From a bacterium (lineage in GTDB: Bacteria > Desulfobacterota > Binatia > DP-6): a stretch of DNA of 64,000 bases. The stretch lies in assembly GCA_026129405.1 (NCBI GenBank), contig JAHCID010000010.1, forward strand, positions 84,600 to 148,599, given 5' to 3'. The notes beneath the pieces are model-generated. The model saw nothing but the letters and a program-made list of their open reading frames with translations. It was not told where the DNA came from and searched no databases. Position numbers and translations under genes: made by a program. How positions within the stretch are numbered: position 1 is the stretch's first letter; the number at the start of each line of letters is the position of its first letter. Shown one piece after another: positions 16,747-24,593 of the stretch.

Positions 16747-17226
16747 ATGACTCGACGATTGACCGTACTCGCGGTCGCCGCGCTCGGCGTGATGCTGAGC
16801 GTGCAGAGCGCCAGCGCGCTGACGCAGGAGACGCGAACCTGCATCAAGAACTCACGCGGGGCGCTGAAGACCTGCCGGATAGACGCGATCGCGGCGTGTC
16901 GCCAGACGTTCCAGACGACCTTCGAGGGCTGCTTCGGTCCCGGGGCGGCGTGCGCGACGGCGTGCTCGCAGGAGCAGGCGGGTTGCCAGTCCGGTCCTGC
17001 TTCGGTGCAGGTGGGCTGTAACGACGGCTGCGCCGGTACCTTCTCGGCCGCACTCGACGCCTGTCGTCTCAAGGATACTCCGGAAGCCCGCCTCGACTGC
17101 GCGAGCCAGGCGCGTCTCGATCAGTTCACCTGCCGCCAGGCCTGCGCCCTGACGGTGCAGCCGGCCCTCCAGGCCTGCGGCAACGTGTTCAGCAACTGCC
17201 TCCAGGCCTGCGCGAGCAAGCGTTAG
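16747..17226 (+). CDS. Exported 16-cysteine protein, copy 2
   Basis: A 159-residue paralogue of the gene at 15032. The signal peptide ends near VQSASA. The mature part has 16 Cys at residues 32, 43, 51, 62, 69, 73, 80, 91, 95, 106, 118, 129, 133, 144, 151 and 155. All inter-cysteine distances equal those of copy 1 except the tenth (11 instead of 8 residues). The CFG motif after the fourth Cys (GCFGPGAAC) is shared, yet most other residues differ. A near-perfect ribosome site (AAGGAGGA, 7 nt before ATG) and a sigma54-type promoter suggest strong, regulated expression. It is monocistronic, with a hairpin terminator downstream. Function is unknown. Confidence 0.82.
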   Translation: MTRRLTVLAVAALGVMLSVQSASALTQETRTCIKNSRGALKTCRIDAIAACRQTFQTTFEGCFGPGAACATACSQEQAGCQSGPASVQVGCNDGCAGTFSAALDACRLKDTPEARLDCASQARLDQFTCRQACALTVQPALQACGNVFSNCLQACASKR

Positions 17227-17257
17227 CCCTGCACTGAGGAGCTCGCTTCGTCCCCTC

Positions 17258-17284
17258 GGCGGCGTCGCCCCGTGCGACGCCGCC
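17258..17284 (+). terminator. Hairpin terminator after the 16-cysteine gene
   Basis: A perfect 11-bp stem (GGCGGCGTCGC and GCGACGCCGCC) closes a 5-nt loop 31 nt after the stop codon and is followed only by TT. It is strong enough to stop RNA polymerase or protect the 3' end, although the T-run is short. Confidence 0.55.
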
Positions 17285-17361
17285 TTCAGGGCGACGCCGG
17301 GCGACGCAGGACGCGTCGTCCGGCGTTCTCGTTCGGCCGCGGCGCGTGGTATGGCCGGCCG

Positions 17362-18144
17362 ATGTCGCTCACCGGTCGCATCGCCGTCGTCACCGGAGCC
17401 GGCTCGGGCCTCGGCCGTGCCGGCGCCCTCGCGCTCGCCGCCGCCGGCGCCCGCGTCGCGGTGAGCGATCTCCGCCCCGACGCGACCGAGGAGACCGCGG
17501 CCGCCATCCGCGCCGCGGGCGGCGAGGCGATCGCGATTCCCGCCGACGCCGGCGATCGCGCCCAGGCGAAGCGGCTGGTCGACGAGACCGTGGCCCGCTT
17601 CGGCGGTCTCGACGTCCTCTACAACAACGCCGGCGTCGCGCCGGTCGGCCGCGACGGCTTCGTCCCCGCCATCGACGAGGACGACTGGGACTGGGTGATC
17701 CGCACGAACCTCACGAGCGTCTACCTGTGCTGCAAGTACGCCATCCCGGCCATGGCGGGGCGGCCGGGCGCCGCGATCGTCAACACGGCCTCGTCGATGG
17801 CGGTGCAGCCGCTCGGCATGATGGACGCCTACGCCGCTTCGAAGGCGGGCGTCGCCGGGCTCACGCGCTCGCTGGCGCCCGCCTGCGGCCAGCTCGGCAT
17901 CCGCGTGAACGCGATCTGCCCGGGCTACGTCGACACGCCGATGAACGCGCTCATCTTCGGCGACGAGACGTTCAAGGCGGCCTTCGCCCGCGACCACGCG
18001 ACCGGGCTGCAGAGCGTCGACGAGATCGCGGACGTGGTGGTCTTCCTCGCGTCCGACGCGGCCCGCAGCTTCACGGGAGCGGTGCTGACGTGCGATCGCG
18101 GCTGGACGGCGTTCAAGCGCCCCGCGGCGCTCGGCACGATGTGA
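17362..18144 (+). CDS. Short-chain dehydrogenase/reductase
   Basis: A 260-residue classical SDR. It shows the Rossmann nucleotide site TGAGSGLG, the Asp after the second strand (SDLRPD, favouring NAD), NNAG, the catalytic Ser in NTASSMAV and the Y-x3-K pair in DAYAASKAGVAG. The PGYVDTPMN loop and FTGAVLTCDRGW near the end are typical. The substrate cannot be read from sequence. It stands alone, and it converges on the large repeat protein with only a few bases between stop codons. Confidence 0.9.
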   Translation: MSLTGRIAVVTGAGSGLGRAGALALAAAGARVAVSDLRPDATEETAAAIRAAGGEAIAIPADAGDRAQAKRLVDETVARFGGLDVLYNNAGVAPVGRDGFVPAIDEDDWDWVIRTNLTSVYLCCKYAIPAMAGRPGAAIVNTASSMAVQPLGMMDAYAASKAGVAGLTRSLAPACGQLGIRVNAICPGYVDTPMNALIFGDETFKAAFARDHATGLQSVDEIADVVVFLASDAARSFTGAVLTCDRGWTAFKRPAALGTM

Positions 18145-18150
18145 CCGAGG

Positions 18151-21100
18151 TCAGCGGCCGCAGCGGAAGCTGAGCTTCTTCGGGTTGCAGGGCACCGGGG
18201 CGGAGCCTCCGTCCGCGCCGACGTCGACCCGCACGTTGAACGGAGGGAACAGCTTCGGCATCCCCACCTCGTCGAACGGACGCGAGACGCTCGAGGAGAA
18301 GGCGAAGTCGAGCGGGGTCGAGCGCGCCTTCACACGGATCGTCCCGTTCTTCGCGATTCGCACCCGCAGTCCGGCGATCGGCTGCTCCACGCCGGCCTTC
18401 GCGACCAGCGCCCGGCCGCGGGCGTCGATCGAGCTGGCCGGCAGGTTGACGGACCAGAGCGTCCCGCGCAGGTCGCCGACGGCGATGCTCACCGCCTGCG
18501 GACGCAGGCGCTCGCGGCGGCGGCGCGATTTGCCTCCCTGCGTCGGCGCGCTCGTGAGGCCGGGGAGGTTCGTCGCCGGCGCCAGCGTCGCGTTGACCAC
18601 GATGCGATCCTTGGGGACGAAATCGAGATCGTTCGAGGGCAGCTTGCGCCGGACGCGCAGGTTCGAGACGGCCGTCGTCGTCGGAGCCGCCAGGAAGATG
18701 GCGCTGCGGGTCCTCCCGCCGCCGATGCCGGCCAGGAAGGCGAGGTGGTCGCGGGCGTTGAGCGAGCCGGACTGGTTGAGGGTGGTGATGCGGCCGCCGA
18801 CCGTCGTGGCGGCGCCTTCGCCGACGCGGACGAGCTGGGAGAGCCCTGCCGGCGTGGAAAGGAAGAAGCCCGCGGTGCCGCCCGTGAAGGGCTCGAAGTT
18901 ACCGCGAAAGGCGATGTTGCCGTTGCTCGCCGCCGTCGGGCGGCCGAGGCTGCGGAAGCGGCCTCCCATCGGCCCCGTCTGCCGGGTCTCGACGATCGAG
19001 GTGAAGCCGGCCGGTGTGCGGCGCACGAGGGCCGCGACCTCGGTACTGCCCGGGCGCCGCAGCTTGCCGCCGAACACGACGTTGCCGGCGGCGTCGATCT
19101 GGGCCCGGCCCGTGAGGTCGGTGATCGTCATGCCGCCGATGTCCGCGCCCTTGACGGCGAGCGGCGCGATGCCCGACGGATCGGCCAGGAAGAGACCCGT
19201 GCTCTTCTCGACCATGTCGCCGAGCGGAGCGCGGAAGACGACCGGCCCACCGCGGGTGCTCGGATCGCGGAACTTGAAGAACTTCTCGCCCACGCCCGAG
19301 TCCTGGCCACGGGCCGCCAGGATGCGCACGCCGCTCGCGTCGGCGAGGAGCACGACCTCCTCCTTGATGCTCGAGAAGATCGGATCGAACGGGTCGTCGT
19401 ACTCGATGGTGCCGCGGAAGACGACGGCGCCGGTGTCGCCGATCGCCGGATTCGGAGCCAGCGTGCGGTAGTAGGCGTCCTTGCGCGACGGGTCGGGAGG
19501 CTCGAGCGGCTGACCGGGCAGGGCGACGGCACGAAGTCCGCCGCTGCCGGCGGTGTAGATGCCGCGGGCGACGCCGACCGCGGTGGCGGCGAAGGCGATG
19601 TCGCCGCTCGCGTTCAGGCTCGGATCACCGACCAGGTTGGTGATCGCGCGCCCGTCCTTGATCGGAGCGATGTCGCCCACGCGCACCAGGGCCTCGAGCT
19701 GGCCGGCGCGCCAGCGGAAGATACCGAGCGCCGGTCCGCGGGCGACGAAGCTCTTGAAGACCACGTCGTCGGCGTCGTTCAGCACGGGCGCGAAGAACGG
19801 CGGGCCGCCGAAGAAGCCGTCGCTGCCGCCGGCCGCCGGATCGCCGATGTTGATCGCTTCGCCGGGGCGATCGGGCGGCAGCGCGATCACCGCCTGGCTC
19901 ACCGGACTGCCGGCGATGCGGGCGAAGAACACCACGGTGCCGAGGGCGTCGACGACGGGCGCCGAGGCGGCGGTGAGGTACGTGCCTCCGACCGGAGTCG
20001 TATCGGCAGTGGGACCGCCGAGATTGACGACGGCTCCCGGCGCCTGGTCGAGGAGGCCGGTGCGGATGATCATCTCACTGCTGCCGCCGTTCAGCGAGGC
20101 GAAGAAGATGATCTGGCCGTCGGCCGCGAAGGCCGGCGGTGCGAGACGCGAGCCGCCGTCGGGGCCGAGCTGGATGCTCGTGATGCGGCCGCGACCCGCG
20201 ATCGGCTGGCCGGGGAACCCCACCAGATAGGTCGCGCCGCCGCGCCAGACCACGACGCCCGCGCCGCCTTCGTCGTTCTGGCTCGCGTCGTCGGAGAAGT
20301 CGAAGAGCGGGCCGGCGGTGAAGAGCACGTCCCCGGCGTCGTTCAGTGTGACCGTATCGCCGAACTCGAACAGCTGCTGGTCGTTCGGGAACGGCGCGGA
20401 AGGCCGCTGCGGAACGATGCCGTTGGCGGCGAGCAACGTCGTCGCGCCGGCCTGGACCTTGAAGATGCCGTCGAGGAGGCCGTTCCCGTCCGCGAGCCCG
20501 CGGAAGGCCAGCGCGCCCGTGTTGTTCAGCGCCGGCGGCCCGAGGATGCTGAACTTCCCGTCGCCGAAGGGGTCGCCGAGCTTGACCAGGTGCGTGAGCG
20601 GCCCGCCGGCGCGGCGGACGAAGATCGCGGCGCCGGAGGTTGTCCTGTCGAGAGTGCTGGCGACGAAGGCCACGTCACCCGCGTCGTTCAGCGCGGGCGT
20701 GCGCTCGGGGCTGTCGCTGCCGCCTTCCGCGAGCACGTTGACCGTCGTGGTGAGGTCGAGGATGCCGAGCCCGGTGTCGAGCCCCGGCGCCGCGACGACG
20801 TCGAGATGCCAGCTCGGCCCGCCCGTCGACAGGAAGATGCCGCCCGGCGTGGGCGCCAGCGGATCCTGCTTCACCCCGTCGGGCGGCGTGACGATGGCCG
20901 CGAAGGCGACCTCGCCACGCGCGTTGACGGTGGGCCGGCCGAGGAACTGCTTCAGCCGTCCGACCTGGCCGTTGACCGTCTGGCCGAGGTTGGCGACCAC
21001 GCGCCGCTCGCGCGTACGCAGGTTCGTGGCGACGATCTGCTCGGTCGTGTTGCCCTCCGCGACCAGAGCTCGGAAGGCGATCCAACCGTCGCCGGCCGCC

Positions 21101-21276
21101 GACGGCGTACCGACGAAGCTGGGGCCGGCGAACACGCCGCCGCCCGGCGCGGCGTCGCCCATCGCGGCGATGGTGATCTTCGAGGCTGCACGGGCCGGGA
21201 GCGGGCCGAAACAGAGAGCGGCCGCCAGACAGAGGAGGGCCGCCGCGCGACTGCGATGCAGGCTTGGGGACAGCAC
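18151..21276 (-). CDS. Large secreted NxxGxxAF tandem-repeat protein
   Basis: About 1041 residues with a signal peptide (RSRAAALLCLAAALCFGPLPARA). The body is a chain of at least twelve repeats with the core N/D-x-x-G-x-x-x-F, for example VNARGEVAFAA, LNDAGDVAFVAS, LNNTGALAFRG, LNDAGDVLFTAG, LNASGDIAFAA and IDAAGNVVFGG. Each is followed by a strand such as GIFLSTGG. This is the choice-of-anchor NxxGxxAF family, probably a beta-propeller-like surface or secreted protein. The C-terminal 150 residues form a separate beta domain with an Arg-rich stretch and end CNPKKLSFRCGR; no PEP-CTERM or LPXTG sorting signal is seen. GTG is chosen because it begins the signal peptide. Function unknown; possibly a T2SS client. 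Confidence 0.78.
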   Translation of the reverse strand: MLSPSLHRSRAAALLCLAAALCFGPLPARAASKITIAAMGDAAPGGGVFAGPSFVGTPSAAGDGWIAFRALVAEGNTTEQIVATNLRTRERRVVANLGQTVNGQVGRLKQFLGRPTVNARGEVAFAAIVTPPDGVKQDPLAPTPGGIFLSTGGPSWHLDVVAAPGLDTGLGILDLTTTVNVLAEGGSDSPERTPALNDAGDVAFVASTLDRTTSGAAIFVRRAGGPLTHLVKLGDPFGDGKFSILGPPALNNTGALAFRGLADGNGLLDGIFKVQAGATTLLAANGIVPQRPSAPFPNDQQLFEFGDTVTLNDAGDVLFTAGPLFDFSDDASQNDEGGAGVVVWRGGATYLVGFPGQPIAGRGRITSIQLGPDGGSRLAPPAFAADGQIIFFASLNGGSSEMIIRTGLLDQAPGAVVNLGGPTADTTPVGGTYLTAASAPVVDALGTVVFFARIAGSPVSQAVIALPPDRPGEAINIGDPAAGGSDGFFGGPPFFAPVLNDADDVVFKSFVARGPALGIFRWRAGQLEALVRVGDIAPIKDGRAITNLVGDPSLNASGDIAFAATAVGVARGIYTAGSGGLRAVALPGQPLEPPDPSRKDAYYRTLAPNPAIGDTGAVVFRGTIEYDDPFDPIFSSIKEEVVLLADASGVRILAARGQDSGVGEKFFKFRDPSTRGGPVVFRAPLGDMVEKSTGLFLADPSGIAPLAVKGADIGGMTITDLTGRAQIDAAGNVVFGGKLRRPGSTEVAALVRRTPAGFTSIVETRQTGPMGGRFRSLGRPTAASNGNIAFRGNFEPFTGGTAGFFLSTPAGLSQLVRVGEGAATTVGGRITTLNQSGSLNARDHLAFLAGIGGGRTRSAIFLAAPTTTAVSNLRVRRKLPSNDLDFVPKDRIVVNATLAPATNLPGLTSAPTQGGKSRRRRERLRPQAVSIAVGDLRGTLWSVNLPASSIDARGRALVAKAGVEQPIAGLRVRIAKNGTIRVKARSTPLDFAFSSSVSRPFDEVGMPKLFPPFNVRVDVGADGGSAPVPCNPKKLSFRCGR

Positions 21277-21398
21277 GGGCTGCCCGTATCGAGCAACCCG
21301 GGTGCCCGCGAACCGCGTGCGAGATCGCGATGTTTCGGGGGGTCGTGCTGGGCACGGATGCATGGCTGTGGCGGGGGTGCACGACTCTGCCCTCGGGG
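21277..21398. other. Short gap upstream of the repeat protein
   Basis: About 120 nt between the stop of the amidohydrolase-like gene and the start of the repeat protein, both on the minus strand. I see no clear promoter, terminator or small gene. Confidence 0.4.
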
Positions 21399-22904
21399 TC
21401 AGCTGGCCGCCAGCTCGCACCATCCCACGGCTTGCGCATGGTCCGCCAGCCGGCACGAGGCCCACAGGTGCCGGTTCGGTGGTGCGCTGCTGCGCACCAC
21501 CGGTAGGCGGTCGACGGCGACGAGATCGAGCCTCAGCGTCTCGTCGTCGAGAGCCAGGGCGACGCGGATGCGGCCGAGCGGATCGTGGGCGGGGCCGAGC
21601 ACGGCGCGGCCCGAGCGGACGCGGCGTGTGCCGGCAGGCCCGGCGACGCTGCCCTCGGCGGCGCCGCCGGCCGAGACGGTGACCGCGACGGCGCGCTCGG
21701 GGCCGAGCCGCAGCGTCAGGCGGAGATCGCCGCGCGTGCCGGCGCCGCGCATCGCCGTGCCGAGGAAGCCCGTGCCGTCGAGCGCGATGCGCTGCGGGCC
21801 GACGTGTACGGCTCCGCGCACGACGCCGAAGCGGCCGCCGTCGGCCGTCAGGTCGGGCGCGAAGCGCAGCGCGAGGTGGACGTCGTCGACGATCGTCGCA
21901 CGCGCGAGTCCGTGCTCGAGGTCGACGAAGGGCGTGGTGTCGGGGCAGCGTGCGACCGGGCCGCGGAACGACGCCACGACGCCGTCGCCGTCGTCGACGA
22001 TGTGCAGGCCGAGCGCGGGATGCGCGCTGCCCGCGTGCTCCGCGGTGAACAGGAGCAGCGTGCCGTCGCCGGGGAAGAGCAGCAGGCGGGCGCCGAGCGG
22101 GTCGACGGCGAGGAGCGCGCGCGCGTCGCGGCCCGCGAGCGACAGGGCACGCGGCGCGGGCGCCGCGAGGGGCACGGCGAGGACGTCGTCCACGGGGGCC
22201 GCCGCGCCGCACAGGGCGGGCAGCGCCGCGGCCCAGGCGCCGGCGAGTCGGTCGCGCCAGGCGCCGGGCCAGCGCAGCGGGATGCCGAGCTCGAGCTGGA
22301 GGGCGTCGCAGCGCTCGTGCGACGCCACCAGGCGTCGCACGAGCGGGCGCGGGTCGTCGCGGTGCCGGCGCGTGAAGAGCTGGACCAGGTTCTCGCGCGC
22401 GCGGGCCGGATAGCGAGCGCCGACGGTCGCGTGGATGTCGTGCGCGTCGCAGGCGCGGACGAGGGCGCCGACCCCGGTGCGCGCGAACGCCGGCGATACC
22501 GCCGCCGTCGGCGGCACCGCGAGCGGCTCCGCGCCGGGCAGGCAGCCGAGGCCGACGTCGACGCGGGGCTCGACGACGTTCCATCCGTGCACGGTGACGA
22601 GCGTCGCCCGCCCGTGGCGTGCGCAGGCCGCCTCGACGAGATCGGCGAGCGCTTCGAGGAACCGCGGCATCGCGTCGTGGGCGGCCGAGAGCCGGTTCAG
22701 GTCGACGTCGTTGCGGTCCACGTCGACGTTGATCAGCGCCGCTGCGCCGCTCGCGTCGGCGAGCGCGGCGGCGAGGTCGGCCGTGTGGAGGTCGTTCATC
22801 CGCAGCGGGCCGGTACCCCAGGGGCGGCGGGCTGGGTCCCGCCGTGCTCCGTGCGGGGCCACCAGCACGACCGGCGTCGTACCCGGTCGGACGACGAACG
22901 CCAC
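21399..22904 (-). CDS. N-formylglutamate-amidohydrolase-like protein with C-terminal beta domain
   Basis: A 501-residue protein. Residues 10-220 carry spaced metal-ligand-like motifs reminiscent of the N-formylglutamate amidohydrolase fold: VAPHGA (H18), DVDLNR (D68-R71), VTVHGWN (H106) and later LQLELGIPLRWPG. The remaining 280 residues are strand-rich and unlike known amidohydrolases (for example HLALRFAPDLTADGG and RLTLRLGPERAVAVTV), possibly a lipocalin- or AttH-like module. There is no signal peptide. The family call is tentative and rests on motif order only. Neighbours give no pathway hint. Confidence 0.5.
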   Translation of the reverse strand: MAFVVRPGTTPVVLVAPHGARRDPARRPWGTGPLRMNDLHTADLAAALADASGAAALINVDVDRNDVDLNRLSAAHDAMPRFLEALADLVEAACARHGRATLVTVHGWNVVEPRVDVGLGCLPGAEPLAVPPTAAVSPAFARTGVGALVRACDAHDIHATVGARYPARARENLVQLFTRRHRDDPRPLVRRLVASHERCDALQLELGIPLRWPGAWRDRLAGAWAAALPALCGAAAPVDDVLAVPLAAPAPRALSLAGRDARALLAVDPLGARLLLFPGDGTLLLFTAEHAGSAHPALGLHIVDDGDGVVASFRGPVARCPDTTPFVDLEHGLARATIVDDVHLALRFAPDLTADGGRFGVVRGAVHVGPQRIALDGTGFLGTAMRGAGTRGDLRLTLRLGPERAVAVTVSAGGAAEGSVAGPAGTRRVRSGRAVLGPAHDPLGRIRVALALDDETLRLDLVAVDRLPVVRSSAPPNRHLWASCRLADHAQAVGWCELAAS

Positions 22905-22962
22905 CGTAGCGGTCTAACGGCGGCGCGGCGTCGATGCCACCCGACGGTCGCTCAGGGCCGCG

Positions 22963-23712
22963 TCAGAGCCCGCACTGCTGAAAGAAGCGTCCGAAGACCT
23001 GCTCGGCGACTTCGGTCAGCGCCGCCACGCGCTTCGGCGCTTCGGCGACGAGCTGCTTCGCGTCGGCGCCGGCGTCCGCGATGTAGCGCTGCGAGTCGGG
23101 CTCGGTCGCGAGGCGGCCGATGATCGCCTCGGTGAACTCGAGGTGGAACTGGAAGCCGTAGACGAGGTCGCCCCAGCGGAACGCCTGCTGCTCGTAGGCG
23201 GCCGACGTCGCCAGGTTCACGCCGTCGGGCGGGAGCTCGTAGGTGTCGCCGTGGAGGTGGAAGACGGTGAGCTGCGTGGGCGCGCCGGCGAGGAGCGGGT
23301 CGTCCTGGCCGTCGGCGGTGAGCGTGATCGGCAGCCAGCCGACCTCGCGCCGCTCGCCGGCGAAGACGCGTCCGCCGAGCACCTGGGCGATCAGCTGCGC
23401 GCCGAGGCACACGCCGAGCACGGGACGTCCGGCGGTGGCGGCGCGCTCGATCAGCGCGGCCTCGGCGGCGAGCCAGGGGTGCTTGTCGACGTCGTACGCG
23501 GCCTGCGGACCGCCGAGGACGATCAAGCCGCCGATCCCGCGCAGGTCCTTCGGGAGCGCGTCGCCGCGCGGCGGATCGAGCGTGCGATGATGCACCCCGT
23601 AATCGCGCATGGCGTTCGCGAGGAGCCCGAGACCCTCGGCCGGCGCGTTCCGCAGCACGAGCCAGGACGTTCCCTCCCCAGAGGCATCCCCGTCCTCACC
23701 CCGCCGAGCCAT
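22963..23712 (-). CDS. Class I glutamine amidotransferase-like protein
   Basis: A 249-residue stand-alone GATase1 domain resembling the amidotransferase half of GMP synthase. The nucleophile Cys is in GVCLGAQLIA, and the His-Glu pair is in YGFQFHLEF, completing the catalytic triad. GGLIVLGGPQAAYD forms the oxyanion strand. Such proteins release ammonia from glutamine or hydrolyse gamma-glutamyl bonds; the acceptor is unknown. It is divergent from phoB, and candidate Pho boxes lie in the gap between them, so it could belong to the phosphate regulon. Confidence 0.85.
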   Translation of the reverse strand: MARRGEDGDASGEGTSWLVLRNAPAEGLGLLANAMRDYGVHHRTLDPPRGDALPKDLRGIGGLIVLGGPQAAYDVDKHPWLAAEAALIERAATAGRPVLGVCLGAQLIAQVLGGRVFAGERREVGWLPITLTADGQDDPLLAGAPTQLTVFHLHGDTYELPPDGVNLATSAAYEQQAFRWGDLVYGFQFHLEFTEAIIGRLATEPDSQRYIADAGADAKQLVAEAPKRVAALTEVAEQVFGRFFQQCGL

Positions 23713-23814
23713 GGGCTTTCATTTCAGAAGCCCTCGACGCCAGTCAAGGCGTGTCCTGCACGGAAGAACCCTTGCTCCGCGCGGTCTCCCTCGGTAGACA
23801 GCGCCCGGGCAACG

Positions 23815-23874
23815 TTCACGCCGCCGTAACGCGAGGGTCACAGCACCCGGGTAAGCGTTCAACCGCGAGTAACG
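23815..23874 (-). promoter_or_regulatory. Candidate Pho boxes between the amidotransferase gene and phoB
   Basis: Read on the minus strand, TGTGAC, CGTTAC and CGTGAA follow each other with exactly five bases between units (23842-23815), an 11-bp phase. A second pair, CGTTAC and GTTGAA, has the same phase (23874-23858). The geometry equals the E. coli Pho box (TGTCAT-N5-TGTCAT). On the plus strand the two blocks share CGTTCA-N7-GTAACG, 43 bp apart. The second block ends 2 nt before the first phoB start codon, so binding would probably repress or autoregulate phoB and could activate the divergent gene. This is inference. Confidence 0.5.
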
Positions 23875-23876
23875 CC

Positions 23877-24593
23877 GTGGCAGTGAAGCGGACGATTCTG
23901 GTTGTGGAGGACGAGCGCGACATCCGCGAGCTCGTCCGGTTCCATCTGGCGCAGGAAGGGTACGCGGTGCGCGAGGCGGACACGGGCGAGGCCGCGCTGG
24001 CCCAGGTCGCCGTCGAGCGTCCCGCCCTCGTGGTGCTCGATCTCATGCTGCCGGGGACCGACGGCCTCGAGGTCTGCCGCCGGCTGCGCAACGCCGAGGC
24101 GACGCACAACACCCCCATCATCATGCTGACCGCGCGGGCGGCGGAGGTCGACCGCGTCATCGGCCTCGAGCTCGGCGCCGACGACTACATCACGAAGCCG
24201 TTCAGCCCGCGCGAGCTGGTCGCGCGCGTGAAGGCGGTGCTCCGCCGGACCCATGGCGAGGAGGTTCCGCAGCCCCACGAGACGTTCGAGCGCGGTCGTC
24301 TGCGCATGGACTTCGACACCTACGAGGTCTTCATCGAGGGCAAGCCGGCGAACCTCTCGCTGCGCGAGTTCGAGCTGCTGAAGTTCTTCGTCCGCAACCC
24401 CTATCGTGTCTACGACCGCCTCCAGCTGCTGGACCTCGTGTGGGGGCAGGACGTACACGTCGAGCCCCGGACGGTCGACGTCCACATCCGTCGCCTCCGC
24501 AAACGGATCGAGCGGGACGATGCCGCGCCGGAGCTCATCGTCACCGTCCGCGGCGTTGGATACAAATTCAATCCCGAAGCGCTGGAGCCCTAA
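23877..24593 (+). CDS. phoB: Phosphate regulon response regulator PhoB
   Basis: A 238-residue OmpR-type regulator. The receiver has acceptor Asp55 in VVLDLMLPGTDG, the switch Thr in IMLTARAAE and Lys in DYITKPFSPREL. The C-terminal winged helix has the recognition segment EPRTVDVHIRRLRKRIE and wing VRGVGYKF. It overlaps phoR and lies beside the pst operon, which fixes the identity. Two GTG codons (nt 23877 and 23883) are possible starts; neither has a clear Shine-Dalgarno, and the candidate Pho box abuts the first. Confidence 0.92.
   Translation: MAVKRTILVVEDERDIRELVRFHLAQEGYAVREADTGEAALAQVAVERPALVVLDLMLPGTDGLEVCRRLRNAEATHNTPIIMLTARAAEVDRVIGLELGADDYITKPFSPRELVARVKAVLRRTHGEEVPQPHETFERGRLRMDFDTYEVFIEGKPANLSLREFELLKFFVRNPYRVYDRLQLLDLVWGQDVHVEPRTVDVHIRRLRKRIERDDAAPELIVTVRGVGYKFNPEALEP

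Noticed and set aside
18745..22413. Very long open frame on the plus strand, antisense to the repeat protein
   Set aside because: It is Arg/Glu/Ala-rich, has no domain and mirrors a clear signal-peptide-bearing repeat protein. High GC makes stop codons rare in antisense frames.
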